A stretch of DNA of 64,000 nucleotides from Notospermus geniculatus (GCA_002633025.1 NMRB01000930.1:46626-110625), one strand, 5' to 3'; counted from the first letter of the stretch, positions 1 through 11,055 are shown. The notes: a model not told the origin generated them from the sequence alone. Made by a program: numbers and translations.

Positions 1-373
1 ACGTTCCGTTATTGGATCAAAAATTGGCAGATTGGGTGAGATGCCGGTACGTTTATATATAATATGCCTCAACTTATCGAGCAAATAAGGTTGAACATCT
101 TAACAGGCCAAAATTCTGCCAAAATAGTCCCACGGTCGGTCACGTGGGTTTGTTGATAAACAGTATGGCTGCCTTGGACTTGTGTCCGAGGTGAAATGCG
201 CTGCCCAGTGGACAGATAAGCAGTTCGCCTCAGGTCGTTCCGAACACTCTTAGCAACAAGAACAGGACATCGGAGCGATGTCAATGGTTTCCGATCATGA
301 CAACAGTAGCCAATCTACCACAAGCCAAGTTCCAGTTGAAGTTATGAAGTTGCTACTCTAAAGCTGGTACACT

Positions 374-915
374 GTGACCTTGACCTCTGACCTTGAGAAG
401 TTTTGCGTAACTGGAACAGGCATCCTTGACTAAACCTAGAAGATGGTTAATGCAGGCTTCTAATTAGTTTCTCCTCAAATTCTGAGCAGATTTGCATTTT
501 AGAACTGTGTGACCTTGACCTCTGACCTTAAAGGTCAATGCGTAATCTGAAAGGTCATCCTTGATAACCTGGGTGTATGTGAAGGTTTTAGGCTTCCACC
601 ATCAGCAGGTTGTGACTTATCTCATGTTATCTGTGACGGTTGACTGTGACCTTGACCTCTGACCTTGAGAATTATTGCGTAACTGGAACAGGCATTCTTG
701 ATTTAACCTATAGGAGATGGTTAATGTAGGCTTCTAATTAGTTTTTTCCTTAAATTCTGAGCAGATTTGCATTTTAGAACTGTTTGACTTTGACCTTGAC
801 CTCTGACCTTCAAGGTCATTGCGTAATCTGAAAGGTCATCATTGATAACCTAGGTTTAGGTGAAGGTTTTAGGCTTCTACCATCACCAGGTTCTGACTTA
901 TGTCATGTTATCAAA
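374..915. repeat. Two-copy tandem duplication (~275 bp) rich in AGGTCA half-sites
   Basis: Two diverged copies (about 374-640 and 646-915) of the same unit, offset 272-281 bp. Each copy contains twice the arrangement TGACCT-TGACCT-C-TGACCT (starts 375, 510, 647, 791). On the minus strand this reads AGGTCA-G-AGGTCA-AGGTCA, that is a DR1 plus a directly abutting half-site that also forms TCAAGGTCA, the consensus for ERR/SF-1 type nuclear receptors. Whether this is regulatory or just repeat content is unknown; no gene starts within 1.5 kb. Confidence 0.8.
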
Positions 916-1213
916 TTTGCACATCAAATCTCGCCATGATATCAGCAAATATCATGCAACCGAGCAGGTGGAAACTGAAAATTTCAGTTGCAATAACATC
1001 TTGGATGAGCTACGATGTTGCGATACCAGTTTCAAGTCGCTTACTGTGCCAGATCTCCTGATATGTCAAAATATCAAATTTGATATATCAATATCATTAT
1101 GATGCTGACCTTGGAGAATTTGTTGATGCCAGTATCTTGCCAGGGGTGATAAACATAGGGAAGGTACTTGTTACTAGTACTCTACCTGGCCTCGGAGCCA
1201 AGTTATTCAAGAA

Positions 1214-1572
1214 ACTAGCCAAGTTAGGGTGTGACAGACAATATATCATCTTTTGATATATCGATTACGCAATGACCCGGGTATCACAGACCTGATATGA
1301 TAAGCTCATCATGTTGACAGGGTCAAGTTACCTGGGGGTAGGTCAGGTTTCCTGGGTTGTAGCTGTTAAACTAGCCAAGTTAGGGTGTGACAGACAATAT
1401 ATCATCTTTTGATATATCGATTACGCAATGACCCGAGTATCACAGACCTGAAATGATAAGCTCATAATGTTGACAGGGTCAGGTTACCTAGGGGTAGGTC
1501 AGGTTTCCAGAGTTGTAGCTGTTAAAGTAGCCAAGTTAAGGTGTGACAGACGCGGACAGACAGACAGACACC
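1214..1572. repeat. 156-bp tandem repeat, two copies plus a partial third
   Basis: The phrase actagccaagttagggtg starts at 1214 and 1370, and a variant at 1526, giving an exact 156-bp period. The third copy runs into a (GACA)n tract near 1553-1571. Each unit contains the self-complementary core atatatcatcttttgatat. No coding signal. Confidence 0.85.
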
Positions 1573-1586
1573 ACGACCAAAAATAA

Positions 1587-1618
1587 TATGGTTTCCGATA
1601 CTAGTATCGGAAACCATA
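1587..1618. repeat. Perfect 32-bp palindrome
   Basis: The two arms (1587-1602 and 1603-1618, arm ending ccgatact / agtatcgg) are perfectly complementary with no spacer. It sits between the 156-bp tandem repeat and the GGTTCTTT-type element and is probably the end of one of them. Confidence 0.85.
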
Positions 1619-2160
1619 AAAAGGGTTCCAAGATGGTTCTTTGGCCTTTCAAGGAACCTTTTCTTCTATAGGGTTCTATCTAGAACCCTAAAGAACCCCA
1701 GGGTGCTGAAATCCACATCAAGAAATCTGTGAATACGTGAGAACACAACCGGTACACCGTGCTCCAGCTGATGTATATCTTTATTCATGAGGTCTAATAA
1801 AATAAATAGACTTTTGCATCGAGGGTTGTAGAGAAATCTGCAATTAAATTTTGAGGGTACTAAAAAGAACACCTCTGTAAGGGTTCTCCAGGTGTGGCAG
1901 GCAAAGAACCCCAGAGGGTTCTTTGTTTGCCACNGATTTCTTTTTCGTCTTCAAAACATAAATCATTTTGTTTGTTTCAAACTTCACAGATATGGTTGGC
2001 AAATCAACTGAGCAGGGTAAATCAGGCGCACTCCCTAATTTCTCTAAATGGTTTCAATACCTTAAAGTTCCTTAGGGTTCCAGATAGAACCTTTTAGTAC
2101 CAAAAGGTTCCATGACAGGCCAAAGAACCCTGTTGGAACCTTTTTTGCTAAGAGTGAGGG
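1619..2160. mobile_element. GGTTCTTT/AAGAACC repeat element, copy 1
   Basis: The segment is built from short ggttcttt and aagaaccc words in both orientations and ends with the phrase tttttgctaagagtg (about 2139-2153), shared with the element at 25.7-26.3 kb. This looks like a non-autonomous dispersed repeat; I see no coding capacity. One ambiguous base lies at 1934. Confidence 0.6.
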
Positions 2161-2254
2161 AGATATTATGGGTCATGACGGCCTTTCGTTTCCCTGTTTT
2201 TCATTAATCTCTGCGATTGAAACAGGCCTACATGGCTGTGACGGGAAGGCCTGA

Positions 2255-2695
2255 GCTGTACACCAACGTCGTTCTCCATCACCACTTTTAAGTGCCTTAA
2301 GTCAAATTGAAACCATCTTTAGATATTTTCAAAATTACGTCATGGTGGTCGTTTATTCGGCCGCGATCATCGGCAAGACGATTTCCTTCATCGTCTTCTT
2401 CAGGGCGAGACACAGAGAGGATGCGTCGGTTCAGTATCTCAGCGTCCTTTCTCTGTCCCACACCTATGTAGTCTTGGTCCACGGCGTCACGAGGTGGATT
2501 CGAGACGGGTCATCAGAAATCACGAACGGCAGGTATTCTTACAATCTTCTCAACAGTGGGTGGGAATGTAAGATTAACCTCTTCCTTCTCCATGTCTTTG
2601 AGTGTGTCTCTGGATGGCTCATTGTGACTTTCACAGTCGAAAGAGAGTCATCATTTTGAAATCGTTTCATAAGCGTTCATTTTCATGATTTTGCC
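2255..2695 (+). pseudogene. Rhodopsin-type GPCR fragment (TM1 to TM3), decayed
   Basis: An open frame from 2255 to the stop at 2657-2659 reads like the first half of a class A GPCR. A hydrophobic helix (from about 2336) is followed by the basic loop FFRARHRED, a second helix (YLSVLSLSHTYVVLVHGV), an extracellular loop with a Cys, and a third helix ending ..FECVSGWLIVTFTVER, where VER stands in place of the DRY motif. Immediately after VER the frame breaks. Reading on with one base missing gives VIILKSFHKR, a plausible intracellular loop 2, then a stop near 2693. No four C-terminal helices follow, and no initiator Met precedes TM1. I call it a truncated pseudogene; a sequencing error plus a lost downstream exon is the alternative. 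Confidence 0.45.
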
Positions 2696-3546
2696 CTCCG
2701 GCTGCTTCAGTGTCAGCCATGTTTACTACTAATTCCATTCTCTACCACTGATGGCAGCAGCTAACAAAAATCTCACCCTGGAGATTTTGTAACGTTTTCT
2801 ACTAGTAATCCCTTGTTGAACAATACAAACGGATATAGCTGCTGTAGATTCCAGGGGGTCTTGGATCCCTGTCACACCGGTCAATCAACTTGACGATTAC
2901 AAACTGACTTTACACCTGTACCACTCTTCCCAAGGGCAATGCGTTCATTAGCTACTTAAAAACAATCGCTAATATCCGGTTGGCCGTGTTCATGATGTTA
3001 TAAACAGGATAAAACCAGTTCATCCGTTTCCGATAATTCGTACTAATTGGGAAAAAATTCCACTTTGTAATGATCAACTGTCCGGCTGATGTCCTCGGTT
3101 GGTATTCATTATGCTGCTTCATTTCCTATATAGATATAGCTCAGCAGACTGCTCCGCTTTCTTATTATTTTTCAAGCCCGCCCTGGTCAACATTGGTCAT
3201 GACCGCAGACTAGCCTTTTTTCTGAAAGCGACTAGATCTGGCCGCTGCTCTTGGCGAAATTTCAAAAACCGCAAGGCACAGGTCGCAATGATCATCGGTA
3301 ACTATGCCCCGAAGTGGTCATGAAAGGCTACCTAATTCGGCGTAAATGCTAACACGCACGAGTGACGCCTATTGGTCAACTTTGGAGAATCGCGGGGCCC
3401 GAAGCAGTTTCGGAGGGCTTCGGAGGGCGGGTAATAGGGAGCGGTTGGAAACTGCGGTGGAGTTTATCTGCAACTACAAATACATGTACTTCTCTTCTGG
3501 TGAGTCTGGCTTGTTGACAACACGATGACTGCTCCAGAGAAGCCCC

Positions 3547-4434
3547 TTGTTAGGCGATCGGCGAGATAGCCGAGAAATATCTGAAAAATACACAGGAATG
3601 GTGGACATGAAGAATACGATATACAAGTGTGGCTGGGTCGATTTTGCAGATCTTCCCAATCTTTCGTTCCTCGAAAATTTGAAAAGCAATCTAAAGACCA
3701 GTCGTCGATCAATGCAGATCGACAACTGTGTCGCTGTCAAAACTTCGGGCGAAGTGATTTCTCGGATCAAATCAGGTTAATTTTGAGTGGGTTGGAGTGT
3801 TTACCAAATTATCCACCCCTGGGCTTCATTGAGGTTATCAATTTTTCGCTAGGATAGTCAATATTATATGTCAGTCATGTTTTGAATTCAATCAATTCGT
3901 AGACCAGCAAGGGTCGAATATTCTATATACACGAATCTCCCTGTTGTGACAAGATAAGCTTGGTCTCTTTTCATTTAACCTTATCGTTCCTTACCAAATG
4001 TCGATGTATATAAATTCAATTTCAATTTTTCAAGTATTTCGTTGATCCACGAGACAGATGAGGTCTGTCCACAAGGCGACACTAACTCAGTCAATGATAA
4101 TTTTCCAACTCGAGGTCGGATTTTGATCGGCAACAGCTGCGAGGGATGTGATATGATCCGCGGAAGCCGAATCAACATGGACTTTTATCTAGTTATGGTT
4201 GCTGACACCCTAACCCGATTCACACTATTAAATTTTTGTTCATATTTCCTCAGTATGCCTGAAAATAATATTTCCTCAGTATGCCTAAAAATAATAAAGA
4301 AGGCCACATGTATATCAGTCTTCGAAGCGAGGGAACATGAGATCTCTCCTGAAATAGTCGTGGGGCTGAGGAAGGTCCTGTATGCCATCAGATGTGCCCT
4401 CATTTTGACTCTTGATTCTGATAATCCCCTAGGT
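3547..4434 (+). CDS. Possible exons of an unrecognised gene
   Basis: Three open segments look exon-like. 3547-3777 ends at cag/gttaat (protein ending ..TSGEVISRIKSG). A cysteine-containing stretch, about 4036-4196, follows the acceptor-like ttttcaag. A third, from an acceptor at 4253 or 4276 (two tandem ttcctcag signals) to 4434, ends in the strong donor ctag/gtaagt and codes ..ISPEIVVGLRKVLYAIRC... I recognise no domain, cannot confirm frame continuity, and find no clear start or stop. Treat as a hint only. Confidence 0.2.
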
Positions 4435-4908
4435 AAGTAAAAAAAAAAACTTGGGTGGACAGTCTGGAACACGGTACATGTACTTGGGTGGACGGTCTGG
4501 ATTACGGTGCAGACACGGTTCAACAGTATTGCCCTACATAGCGTTTTAGGGCCATATTCACAAGGCTTCATGAAATGGCCCCAGAAACGCAAGAAAACAC
4601 CAGGCGCTGTTATGTGATAAGCTATCAAACGAGAAAATAGCCGGATAGCTGCTGCAGTATTCAACTTAAAGTTCAAATTTGCATCTCAGTGAGGTTTTTC
4701 CTATCGCCGAGGATTGCTCACACGGCCTAATTGCACCGATATGGGATGCTTCAAGTTTCTCGTTTGCTAATTACCCGGGGAGGCATCTTCGGAAAGATTT
4801 AAGAAGACTCTTAAAAGCACATACGATTTTTTCCGAACCCAGGCGGTATTTTGTCCTTTCCAACCGTCGTAATGAGGCAACCTTTTTACGTGTCTAGTGC
4901 GTCTCTGA

Positions 4909-5315
4909 GTTTGGTTTTGAGCAGCCGTAAACCTTCCATTGGGCCGATGGAACCATGGGGAGTGGGTGATTCTGTCGGAATCGTAGGGTATACCAACTCC
5001 GACGTTTTGGGTTTGAGTGATCCTAGACCCTCGATTTGGCCTACATGTGTATCATGGAGGAATTTTTCTCCATGGCCTATGGAGCGAGTGATCTTGTTGG
5101 AATCGTCAGATTATTGGTTAACCGACCATAGACCAAGTGGGCCTATGGAGAAGTTTGTTCTGTTGGAATCGCCAGGACATACCAACTCTGCCGTTTGGGG
5201 TTGAGCAGCCATTGACAGCTCCAGTTTGCCTATGGAGTGGGTAATTCTGTTAGAGTATAGAAACGCCAGTGCATTGTCATATACACCACCTCCGACGTAA
5301 TGGGGTTGAGCAGCG
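4909..5315. repeat. Degenerate minisatellite-like tandem repeat
   Basis: Four to five imperfect units share the order gggttgag-cagcc, then gggcctatgga, then tctgttggaatcg, then accaactctg. They are too diverged for a fixed period (roughly 80-100 bp). No coding evidence. Confidence 0.5.
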
Positions 5316-6594
5316 GCAGACGTATACGGAAGGAGAACTTCTCGATAGCACCAAGCGTCTACACCAACGGCGTCGACGTAGTTGACATTGTGGATGACGA
5401 GAGCAAAGACTGTGTCACGTTCTCGCTGAAGTAAAACAGCATCAGTCGAGTTTGAAAAAAACTTAATGCAGGAAACTTTAATTGACATTTCTCTCGAAGA
5501 GTGTCTCTGGTATCAAATGACGCTACCACAATCGTGATAATCAATTTTAAGGCAGTGCTGTTGAGGAGTAAGAAACTTCGCATCTTCTTATGTTCTACCT
5601 AACACGACAACAATCACGACTCTCGTATTCGGTTTCTTGAAAGCGTGTCAAACAGCCACCAATATCGATGGTATCTGTTAGCTTTTCCACCGAACTTACC
5701 ATCACTGAATCAATTCGATCTAAGATCAATTTAGCCCGTGGTGTTTGTACAAAAGTTCTAATTACCGAATTTGTTTGCCTCTTCCATTCGAAACGTCTCC
5801 CATTCGATCCCTATTGATTACGAAGAGAGATGATCTTTCACCTGGTACACCAGGTCTGTGGAGACGTTCTGGGAGTTTTCACTTTCTGCACGTCCTGTGG
5901 GATTCATGTTTCATTTTTTTTTTCATCTCGGTAGTGGAAAGTAGATGAGAGAGAGACAGTAAATGCAAAGTACATACATGTAAAATAAGTGCGTCTTTCA
6001 TTAGGCTCAATAAATTGTTGATTAATGTTGTTGACTGAAGAACGTGCTCAGACTGCATCAAAACCAGCAGCACACCAGGCGATATCACAAGCGACCAAAT
6101 CGCCAAACCATCGCAGACTAGGCGATATTGCTACTAGTGGCATAATTGTTTCATAACGGGCGCTGACGAGAAGATTCCACGCATCGCATCGTTTGTCCAG
6201 TGCACACCTGGGGTCAAAAGCCGATTTGCTGATCGTTGGCGAGGAGCAGATCGCTTGCGATATCGCCTGGTGTGCTGCTGGCTTTCGTTCCAGTCAGATT
6301 TTGAATGGGTTACCGGTGGAAATATGTGTTATATGGGTGAAAATGATGGCAAGAAATGGCAAGATTGCCACCAGGGAGGCACCAGATGGGCTTTTCGAAA
6401 CTCCTCAGACAAGGTTCCACAAATTGATACCTTGGCAGATGTATTGTATTCTATTGCATTGCATGGAGAGGAATTTAGCACATTGTCGTGGGAGGTGTGT
6501 TGGGAACAAAATCCCGCAGAAAATCGTGTGTGCGCACGGAGCAGGCGACAGGGAGGTATAATGTTGTTTTGTTTGAGGATTTTGAACACTGAGG
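5316..6594. other. Intergenic, nothing recognised
   Basis: Only short unrelated open frames on both strands, none with a recognisable domain or convincing splice context. Two similar stretches (about 6060-6110 and 6230-6290) both mention the words gcgatatc and cagcagcacacc or their complements, hinting at an old inverted repeat. Confidence 0.4.
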
Positions 6595-6856
6595 ACAGTC
6601 GTTGTGCACGACAATTGACCTCCCTTTCTCCGCGTACCTTCCCCTAACGTGGCGCGGCAGTTATGCTTCAGTTCATTGCGTAGGTACGGGTGCGTCACGC
6701 GTCTGTCTCTGTTGCGTGACGTTGGGTGAATGATTTTACGTCTTCACTCCGTGCCTTCCATGACGCCCACGTCCTCGGAAGGTACGCGCATGACGCTGCA
6801 TGTGGTACGCGGCTGGTGCGCGGCGCGGAAGGGAGGTCAATTGTGCAACGTACTGT
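6595..6856. mobile_element. MITE-like element, family A copy 1
   Basis: The right end ..gggaggtcaattgtgcaacgtactgt mirrors a weaker left end starting acagtcgttg with caattgacctccc. The interior contains ggtacgggtgcgtcacgcg and gacgctgcatgtggtac. The same ends and interior words recur at 47873-48115, so this is a dispersed ~240-260-bp terminal-inverted-repeat element without coding capacity. Confidence 0.75.
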
Positions 6857-7355
6857 AGGCCTACATGTATAGGATTATTGACTACAGTCTGTATTGTGAT
6901 GGAAAAGTGGATCCTTCAACCCTCGCCCCATCATTGTTAGAAAAAAATGCCCATTGTAACCTATAGGTTGGGGGTTGTTTACAATACTAGACAAGACACG
7001 GGTTTTGCACACGCTATGGTCTATGGAAGTAGCCTATTATAAAGACTTTACAAAGGTCGACTTCCAAGGCAGTCACGGGGGTCACCGTATCGTAAAAAAA
7101 TAGCGAACCGCCCGAATGACGTCGGACTTGTCAATTTCATTGTGGTTGTCCGACCCTGCTTTTGTCCTGTCTCACCTTCGACAATGTGATCACACAGAAA
7201 GTCTAGTTGTTACATAATGTTTGTCCAAACTTTGGTGGTATAGAAACCGGGCGGCATGCTATTAGTGGGCATCGTGAGGAGGAAAGCACAGACTAGGCAT
7301 TTACGACTCATGCACGCAAGGAAGAGATTCACTTCTGATACAGTAGGTACAGTAT

Positions 7356-7593
7356 ATACTCTAAATCCTCAGATTTAAGGGTACACATCGAATATTCAAG
7401 CCGACGGATAGACCACGCCCCCTGAATCGCAATATAAAAGGGTTACGTAGTTCTATTCAAAGGCATGGCCAATGGGCTAGTTCCGCGTACTACCACCGTG
7501 GCAGAATGACGTTCGGCCGACTTCAGTATGGTCAATTTCAAAGGTNTTAATGAGGTGGACACTTGTACCCTTAAATCTGAGGATTTAGAGTAT
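7356..7593. mobile_element. MITE with 30-bp terminal inverted repeats
   Basis: The left arm 7356-7385 (begins atactctaaatcctcag) is the near-perfect reverse complement of the right arm 7564-7593. The 238-bp element has no open frame of note and contains one ambiguous base at 7546. It lies 130 bp upstream of the arylsulfatase start codon, so it is part of that gene's promoter region. Confidence 0.85.
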
Positions 7594-7721
7594 TGTATAA
7601 AAAGTATGAGTCAAGTGCAAATCTAACCAATTTTTTCGTTTCGTATTGGGATAGCTTCTGTGGTTTCAGGCTTAACAAGGAACCTAAATGTCCTATTTTT
7701 CATTCGGATCATTTCAGATTT

Positions 7722-7731
7722 CAAGATGGCG
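7722..7731 (+). promoter_or_regulatory. YY1-like motif overlapping arylsulfatase start
   Basis: caagATGGCGG overlaps the chosen start codon at 7726. AAnATGGCGGC is the known YY1 consensus and is commonly found over start codons of TATA-less genes; it is also a good Kozak context. Confidence 0.4.
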
Positions 7732-9438
7732 GAACCATCCGACCTTGAAATGCCTCTTCTCGACGGTGAAGAAAACACTTTTATCAACACTTCTTCGACG
7801 CATGACGACAAACAGAAACGATATGATGATGACAAACTTTCAAAGCGGACAGTCGAATTCCCCAACTTGAGAACGACACTCCGGACATGCTCGACCAAGA
7901 AGTTGCTGATGAGAATAACCAGTGTAGTAATTGCCGTGATTGTGGTTGCAGTTATCATTTATTCATTGAGAAGGCATTCTCCTGTGCAGCTCAAAATGCC
8001 GTCCTCGAAGGAACACACACAGCCTCACATAGTTTTCATTGTTGCAGACGACTGGGGTTGGAATGACGTCAGTTGGCACAACAAGGATATGATATCAACA
8101 AATTTGGAACATTTAGCGAAAACTGGCGTGATTTTGGACAAGTATTACACCTATCCCACGTGTACCCCATCAAGAGCCGCCATATTGACTGGCTACTATC
8201 CTCATCGTTTGGGACTCCATCATCGCGTCATCGCAGAATATCAGACGAAACACGTTCCGACGAATATCCCGATGATGTCCGAGATTCTCCGAAGAGAAGG
8301 GTACGCCACTCATGCAGTGGGAAAATGGCACTTGGGACACTGTAACTGGAATTTCACTCCAACACATCGAGGTTTTGATTCATTTTTTGGATACAGGTTC
8401 AGTACAGAGGATTACTACACTCACATGTACCACGGGGTTTATGAATTTTGGCAAAACGACGAACCGTATTTTGACACAGGGCACACGTACTCGGCAGAGT
8501 TATTTCGAGACCGTGCAGTGAACATCACCAAAGCGCATGCAAGAGAATTCGGTAATGAGAAGCCGATGTATCTCTACTTAGCCTTTCAAAACATCCACGG
8601 GCCACAAGAGGATCCCCCGAAGGAATACCACACAAATTACTCTACAAAAGTACCGACTCGACGGATAGTCGCGCATTCCGTAAACGCCATGGACAGATCT
8701 GTCGGACACGTCGTTGAGACCTTGAAACAAACGGGTCTGTATGACAATACAGTGATCGCTTTTGCGTCCGATAACGGCGGGGAGGTTTCTAATGGCGGTA
8801 ACAACCTACCACTCCGTGGAGGAAAGTTCACGGCCTGGGAAGGAGGAACCCGCGTACCCGCCTTCGTCCACAGTCCGTTGTTGGCCAACTCTGGACGCAT
8901 ACACGAGGGACTATTTCACGTGGTGGATTGGTTTCCGACTCTGTTGAGCGCTGCAGGAGTGAATACCCACGGCGGGAAATACGATGGAATAGATATGTGG
9001 GAATCTATCCGAGCTGGCACTGTTTCTGAGACGAATCGAAAGCATTTTATGTATGAATACGACCCTGGCCGAACTGCGGCTATCAGAGATGGTGACTACA
9101 AGCTGATCCTTGGTTATCCCGTCGATAGTACCTACCAACGGACGACGCAACATGGACCGGCACCTCGTGGCAATCCGAACTGCTGGATTGATCCAAATCA
9201 ACATTTTCGGTCGCAGCATTGCAATTGGAATCTTACTGACACTATGTTGTTCAACATTGCAAACGATCCCACCGAAAAGCTCAACCTTGCACAAGTGATG
9301 CCGCAGGTTGTAGAAACACTCAGAGAGAAAATCGAGGAGGAAAAACTGCGGGCAGTCGATTTGCAGAGTGAGAAAGGACACAGGAAAAAGGCAATGAAGT
9401 TTGTGAAAGACAAAGTCATGTATCCAGGCTGGTGCTGA
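7726..9438 (+). CDS. Arylsulfatase B/I/J-like, type II membrane protein
   Basis: A single uninterrupted 570-residue frame of the sulfatase (alkaline phosphatase) superfamily, which hydrolyses sulfate esters, typically of glycosaminoglycans. The catalytic set is complete. Metal-binding DDWG is at 108-111. The formylglycine site CTPSR is at 146-150, with Cys146 the residue oxidised by formylglycine-generating enzyme. GKWHLG is at 199-204 and DNGG at 349-352. Closest in feel to arylsulfatases B, I and J (PLRGGKFTAWEGGTRVP motif, similar length). Residues 1-63 are hydrophilic and 64-81 form one hydrophobic helix followed by RR, so instead of a cleaved signal peptide I predict a type II anchor with the catalytic domain in the Golgi lumen or outside. 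The start at 7726 (Met of MAEPSDLEM) has the best Kozak context; an in-frame Met 22 codons upstream (7660) is less likely. No introns, unlike the neighbours, which suggests a retrocopy origin or intron loss. Confidence 0.93.
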   Translation: MAEPSDLEMPLLDGEENTFINTSSTHDDKQKRYDDDKLSKRTVEFPNLRTTLRTCSTKKLLMRITSVVIAVIVVAVIIYSLRRHSPVQLKMPSSKEHTQPHIVFIVADDWGWNDVSWHNKDMISTNLEHLAKTGVILDKYYTYPTCTPSRAAILTGYYPHRLGLHHRVIAEYQTKHVPTNIPMMSEILRREGYATHAVGKWHLGHCNWNFTPTHRGFDSFFGYRFSTEDYYTHMYHGVYEFWQNDEPYFDTGHTYSAELFRDRAVNITKAHAREFGNEKPMYLYLAFQNIHGPQEDPPKEYHTNYSTKVPTRRIVAHSVNAMDRSVGHVVETLKQTGLYDNTVIAFASDNGGEVSNGGNNLPLRGGKFTAWEGGTRVPAFVHSPLLANSGRIHEGLFHVVDWFPTLLSAAGVNTHGGKYDGIDMWESIRAGTVSETNRKHFMYEYDPGRTAAIRDGDYKLILGYPVDSTYQRTTQHGPAPRGNPNCWIDPNQHFRSQHCNWNLTDTMLFNIANDPTEKLNLAQVMPQVVETLREKIEEEKLRAVDLQSEKGHRKKAMKFVKDKVMYPGWC

Positions 9439-9601
9439 CGAGGTTTCGTCATTACAATTCTTGTCAGTTTGATGTGATGACGATCACGTTGGTGAAAGCA
9501 GTTCATGACCACTCTAGGCTAACTGCAGCTCATTTTGAACTGCTATCATTGATTCTGTCGAACTTGTTATATCAAAAACATTTGGCTGAAATCAACTCAA
9601 T

Positions 9602-9747
9602 GGGCCGTATGCACCAACGAAGATTATTTTGAACTCAGGTTGAGCCACAACTTTTCCATTGTCACATCATGCCCTGGCAAACCTGAACAATTGAAAAGCT
9701 GTGGCTCAACCTGTGTTTAAGATAATCTTTGTTGGTGCATACAGCCC
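9602..9747. mobile_element. Foldback MITE, GGGCCGTATGCACC family
   Basis: Long inverted arms: the left begins gggccgtatgcaccaacg and the right ends cgttggtgcatacggccc-like (one mismatch, acagccc). Between them are ggttgagccaca and its complement. The same element occurs in the opposite orientation at 31949-32081. Confidence 0.85.
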
Positions 9748-9774
9748 AGTGGTGGATTTTCCTATACCATGACC

Positions 9775-10021
9775 AGGGGCGTAGCTAGCGGGGGGGGGGG
9801 GCAGCCCTCCAGAGCAAAAAGTGACAAAACAAATTTTTGCTCTAAAATGCCATTTCCCCTCTTCGACCCAAGTTATTGTAGTGTCAGATGTCGGGGAAAA
9901 TGCATCTGAGAGGGTGTAGATTTTCAATTTTTTTCTGCGGGAGGGCCCCAGACCCCTCTTCAGCTTCACCCTTCAGATTCGATCAATTTTGCCCCCTACG
10001 CCATAAGCTACCTACGCCCCT
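9775..10021. mobile_element. MITE-like element with poly-G tract
   Basis: It begins aggggcgtagctagc and ends gctacctacgcccct, its imperfect complement. A run of about 13 G directly follows the left end. No open frame of note. Confidence 0.65.
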
Positions 10022-10940
10022 GATGACGCGACAAATGTGCCAGCCAAGACAAAAGCTAGAGTTGTAGTCTATTTGACGTTGAACATTAGACATATGGAAT
10101 TATAATGAATGATGACAACGCGTAATCTACATGAACGTTCTAATCCATCTTCGTTAACTATTTCGATCACCCCAAGGACGTATTTGAAGTGGGATTTAAT
10201 GAGCGCCTCAATAGTCCGCGGGGGTGGACAATGCGCCTCTTGGAGGAAAATAACAATAAAAATTATTGTTTCTTCATTATGAGAAGTCAATTTCTATGTT
10301 TGCTATTGTCTCTTGGTGAAGTTTGAGCAAATTATCATCGCAATAAATCAGTATAATAATGATGTTTGGGAGGCCTATTTTAATAGAAAATGATCGAGCG
10401 AGTCAATTATCTGGAGGTCTGATATTTTTTTCCAGAGCTATAGCTCTGTACTGTCATAGCCTTACCGAACGCAGCGTGAAACCACAAATTTCGGTTCGAG
10501 ATCGGTCTGCCGATCTCACCATACATGTATGTCACAGAACTCATGTAAGGTGCACGTGCTGCCATCTGTTCGATGAATCTGAAACGACCCCATCCTTTTA
10601 TTTCCCAACACAAAGGATGGATGGGGCAATAATCGCGAAGATTTTCATATCGAAATGAGCTGTAAATACTGTGACCTTCAAACTTCTATTGAATACACCT
10701 GTATCATCGTAAACATTGTCTCTCAAACAGCTTTTGTTACATGTATTGTTATTATTGTGCAATGCAGTCGATGCGTTGCACACAGAGAATGAACGTTTCA
10801 TTTGTTTACTGGCCGTTCCTGGTCTTTTCGTAGCATCGAACAATGGGTTTGGCGTTCGCGTTGGCGTTTCGGGGGCTTTGCGAAAACTCCCTAATATTGC
10901 GTCCCGGACTAACATAGTATCGGAATTTCTCCTTTCTCAC
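10022..10940. other. Intergenic or intronic, nothing recognised
   Basis: If the ethanolamine-kinase-like exon at 10941-11055 is real, this is at least part of its first intron on the minus strand; I searched by eye for the conserved FTDGITNK exon here and did not find it. A small palindrome agagctatagctct lies at about 10434-10447. Confidence 0.35.
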
Positions 10941-11055
10941 CTTAAACGCGATGTCGTCTCTGTTCCACTCTGGCTTGATGTGCTTCAGAACATCTTTCAA
11001 ACTGTTTTTTTTTAATGTCGACAACGATGTCCAAATCTGGAACCTCGGCAGCCAT
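10941..11055 (-). CDS. Ethanolamine kinase-like first coding exon (partial)
   Basis: Reading the minus strand from ATG at 11055, the product begins MAAEVPDLDIVVDIKK and, after a run of A, continues NSLKDVLKHIKPEWNRDDIAFK up to the donor aag/gtgaga at 10941. The pattern V-x-L-x-I-x-V, then h-K-H-I-K/R-P-x-W and x-F-K just before the exon end, matches the N-terminus of ethanolamine kinases (EasK/ETNK), which phosphorylate ethanolamine in the Kennedy pathway of phosphatidylethanolamine synthesis. In that family the next exon begins with FTDGITNK. As sequenced the A run (9 A) puts the two halves in different frames; with 8 A the exon is 114 nt and ends in phase 0. This may be a homopolymer sequencing error. 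No downstream exon was found in the window, so it is a gene fragment or has a long first intron. Confidence 0.5.

Noticed and set aside
8911-9381. 156-residue minus-strand frame opposite arylsulfatase
   Set aside because: Antisense shadow of a conserved coding region.
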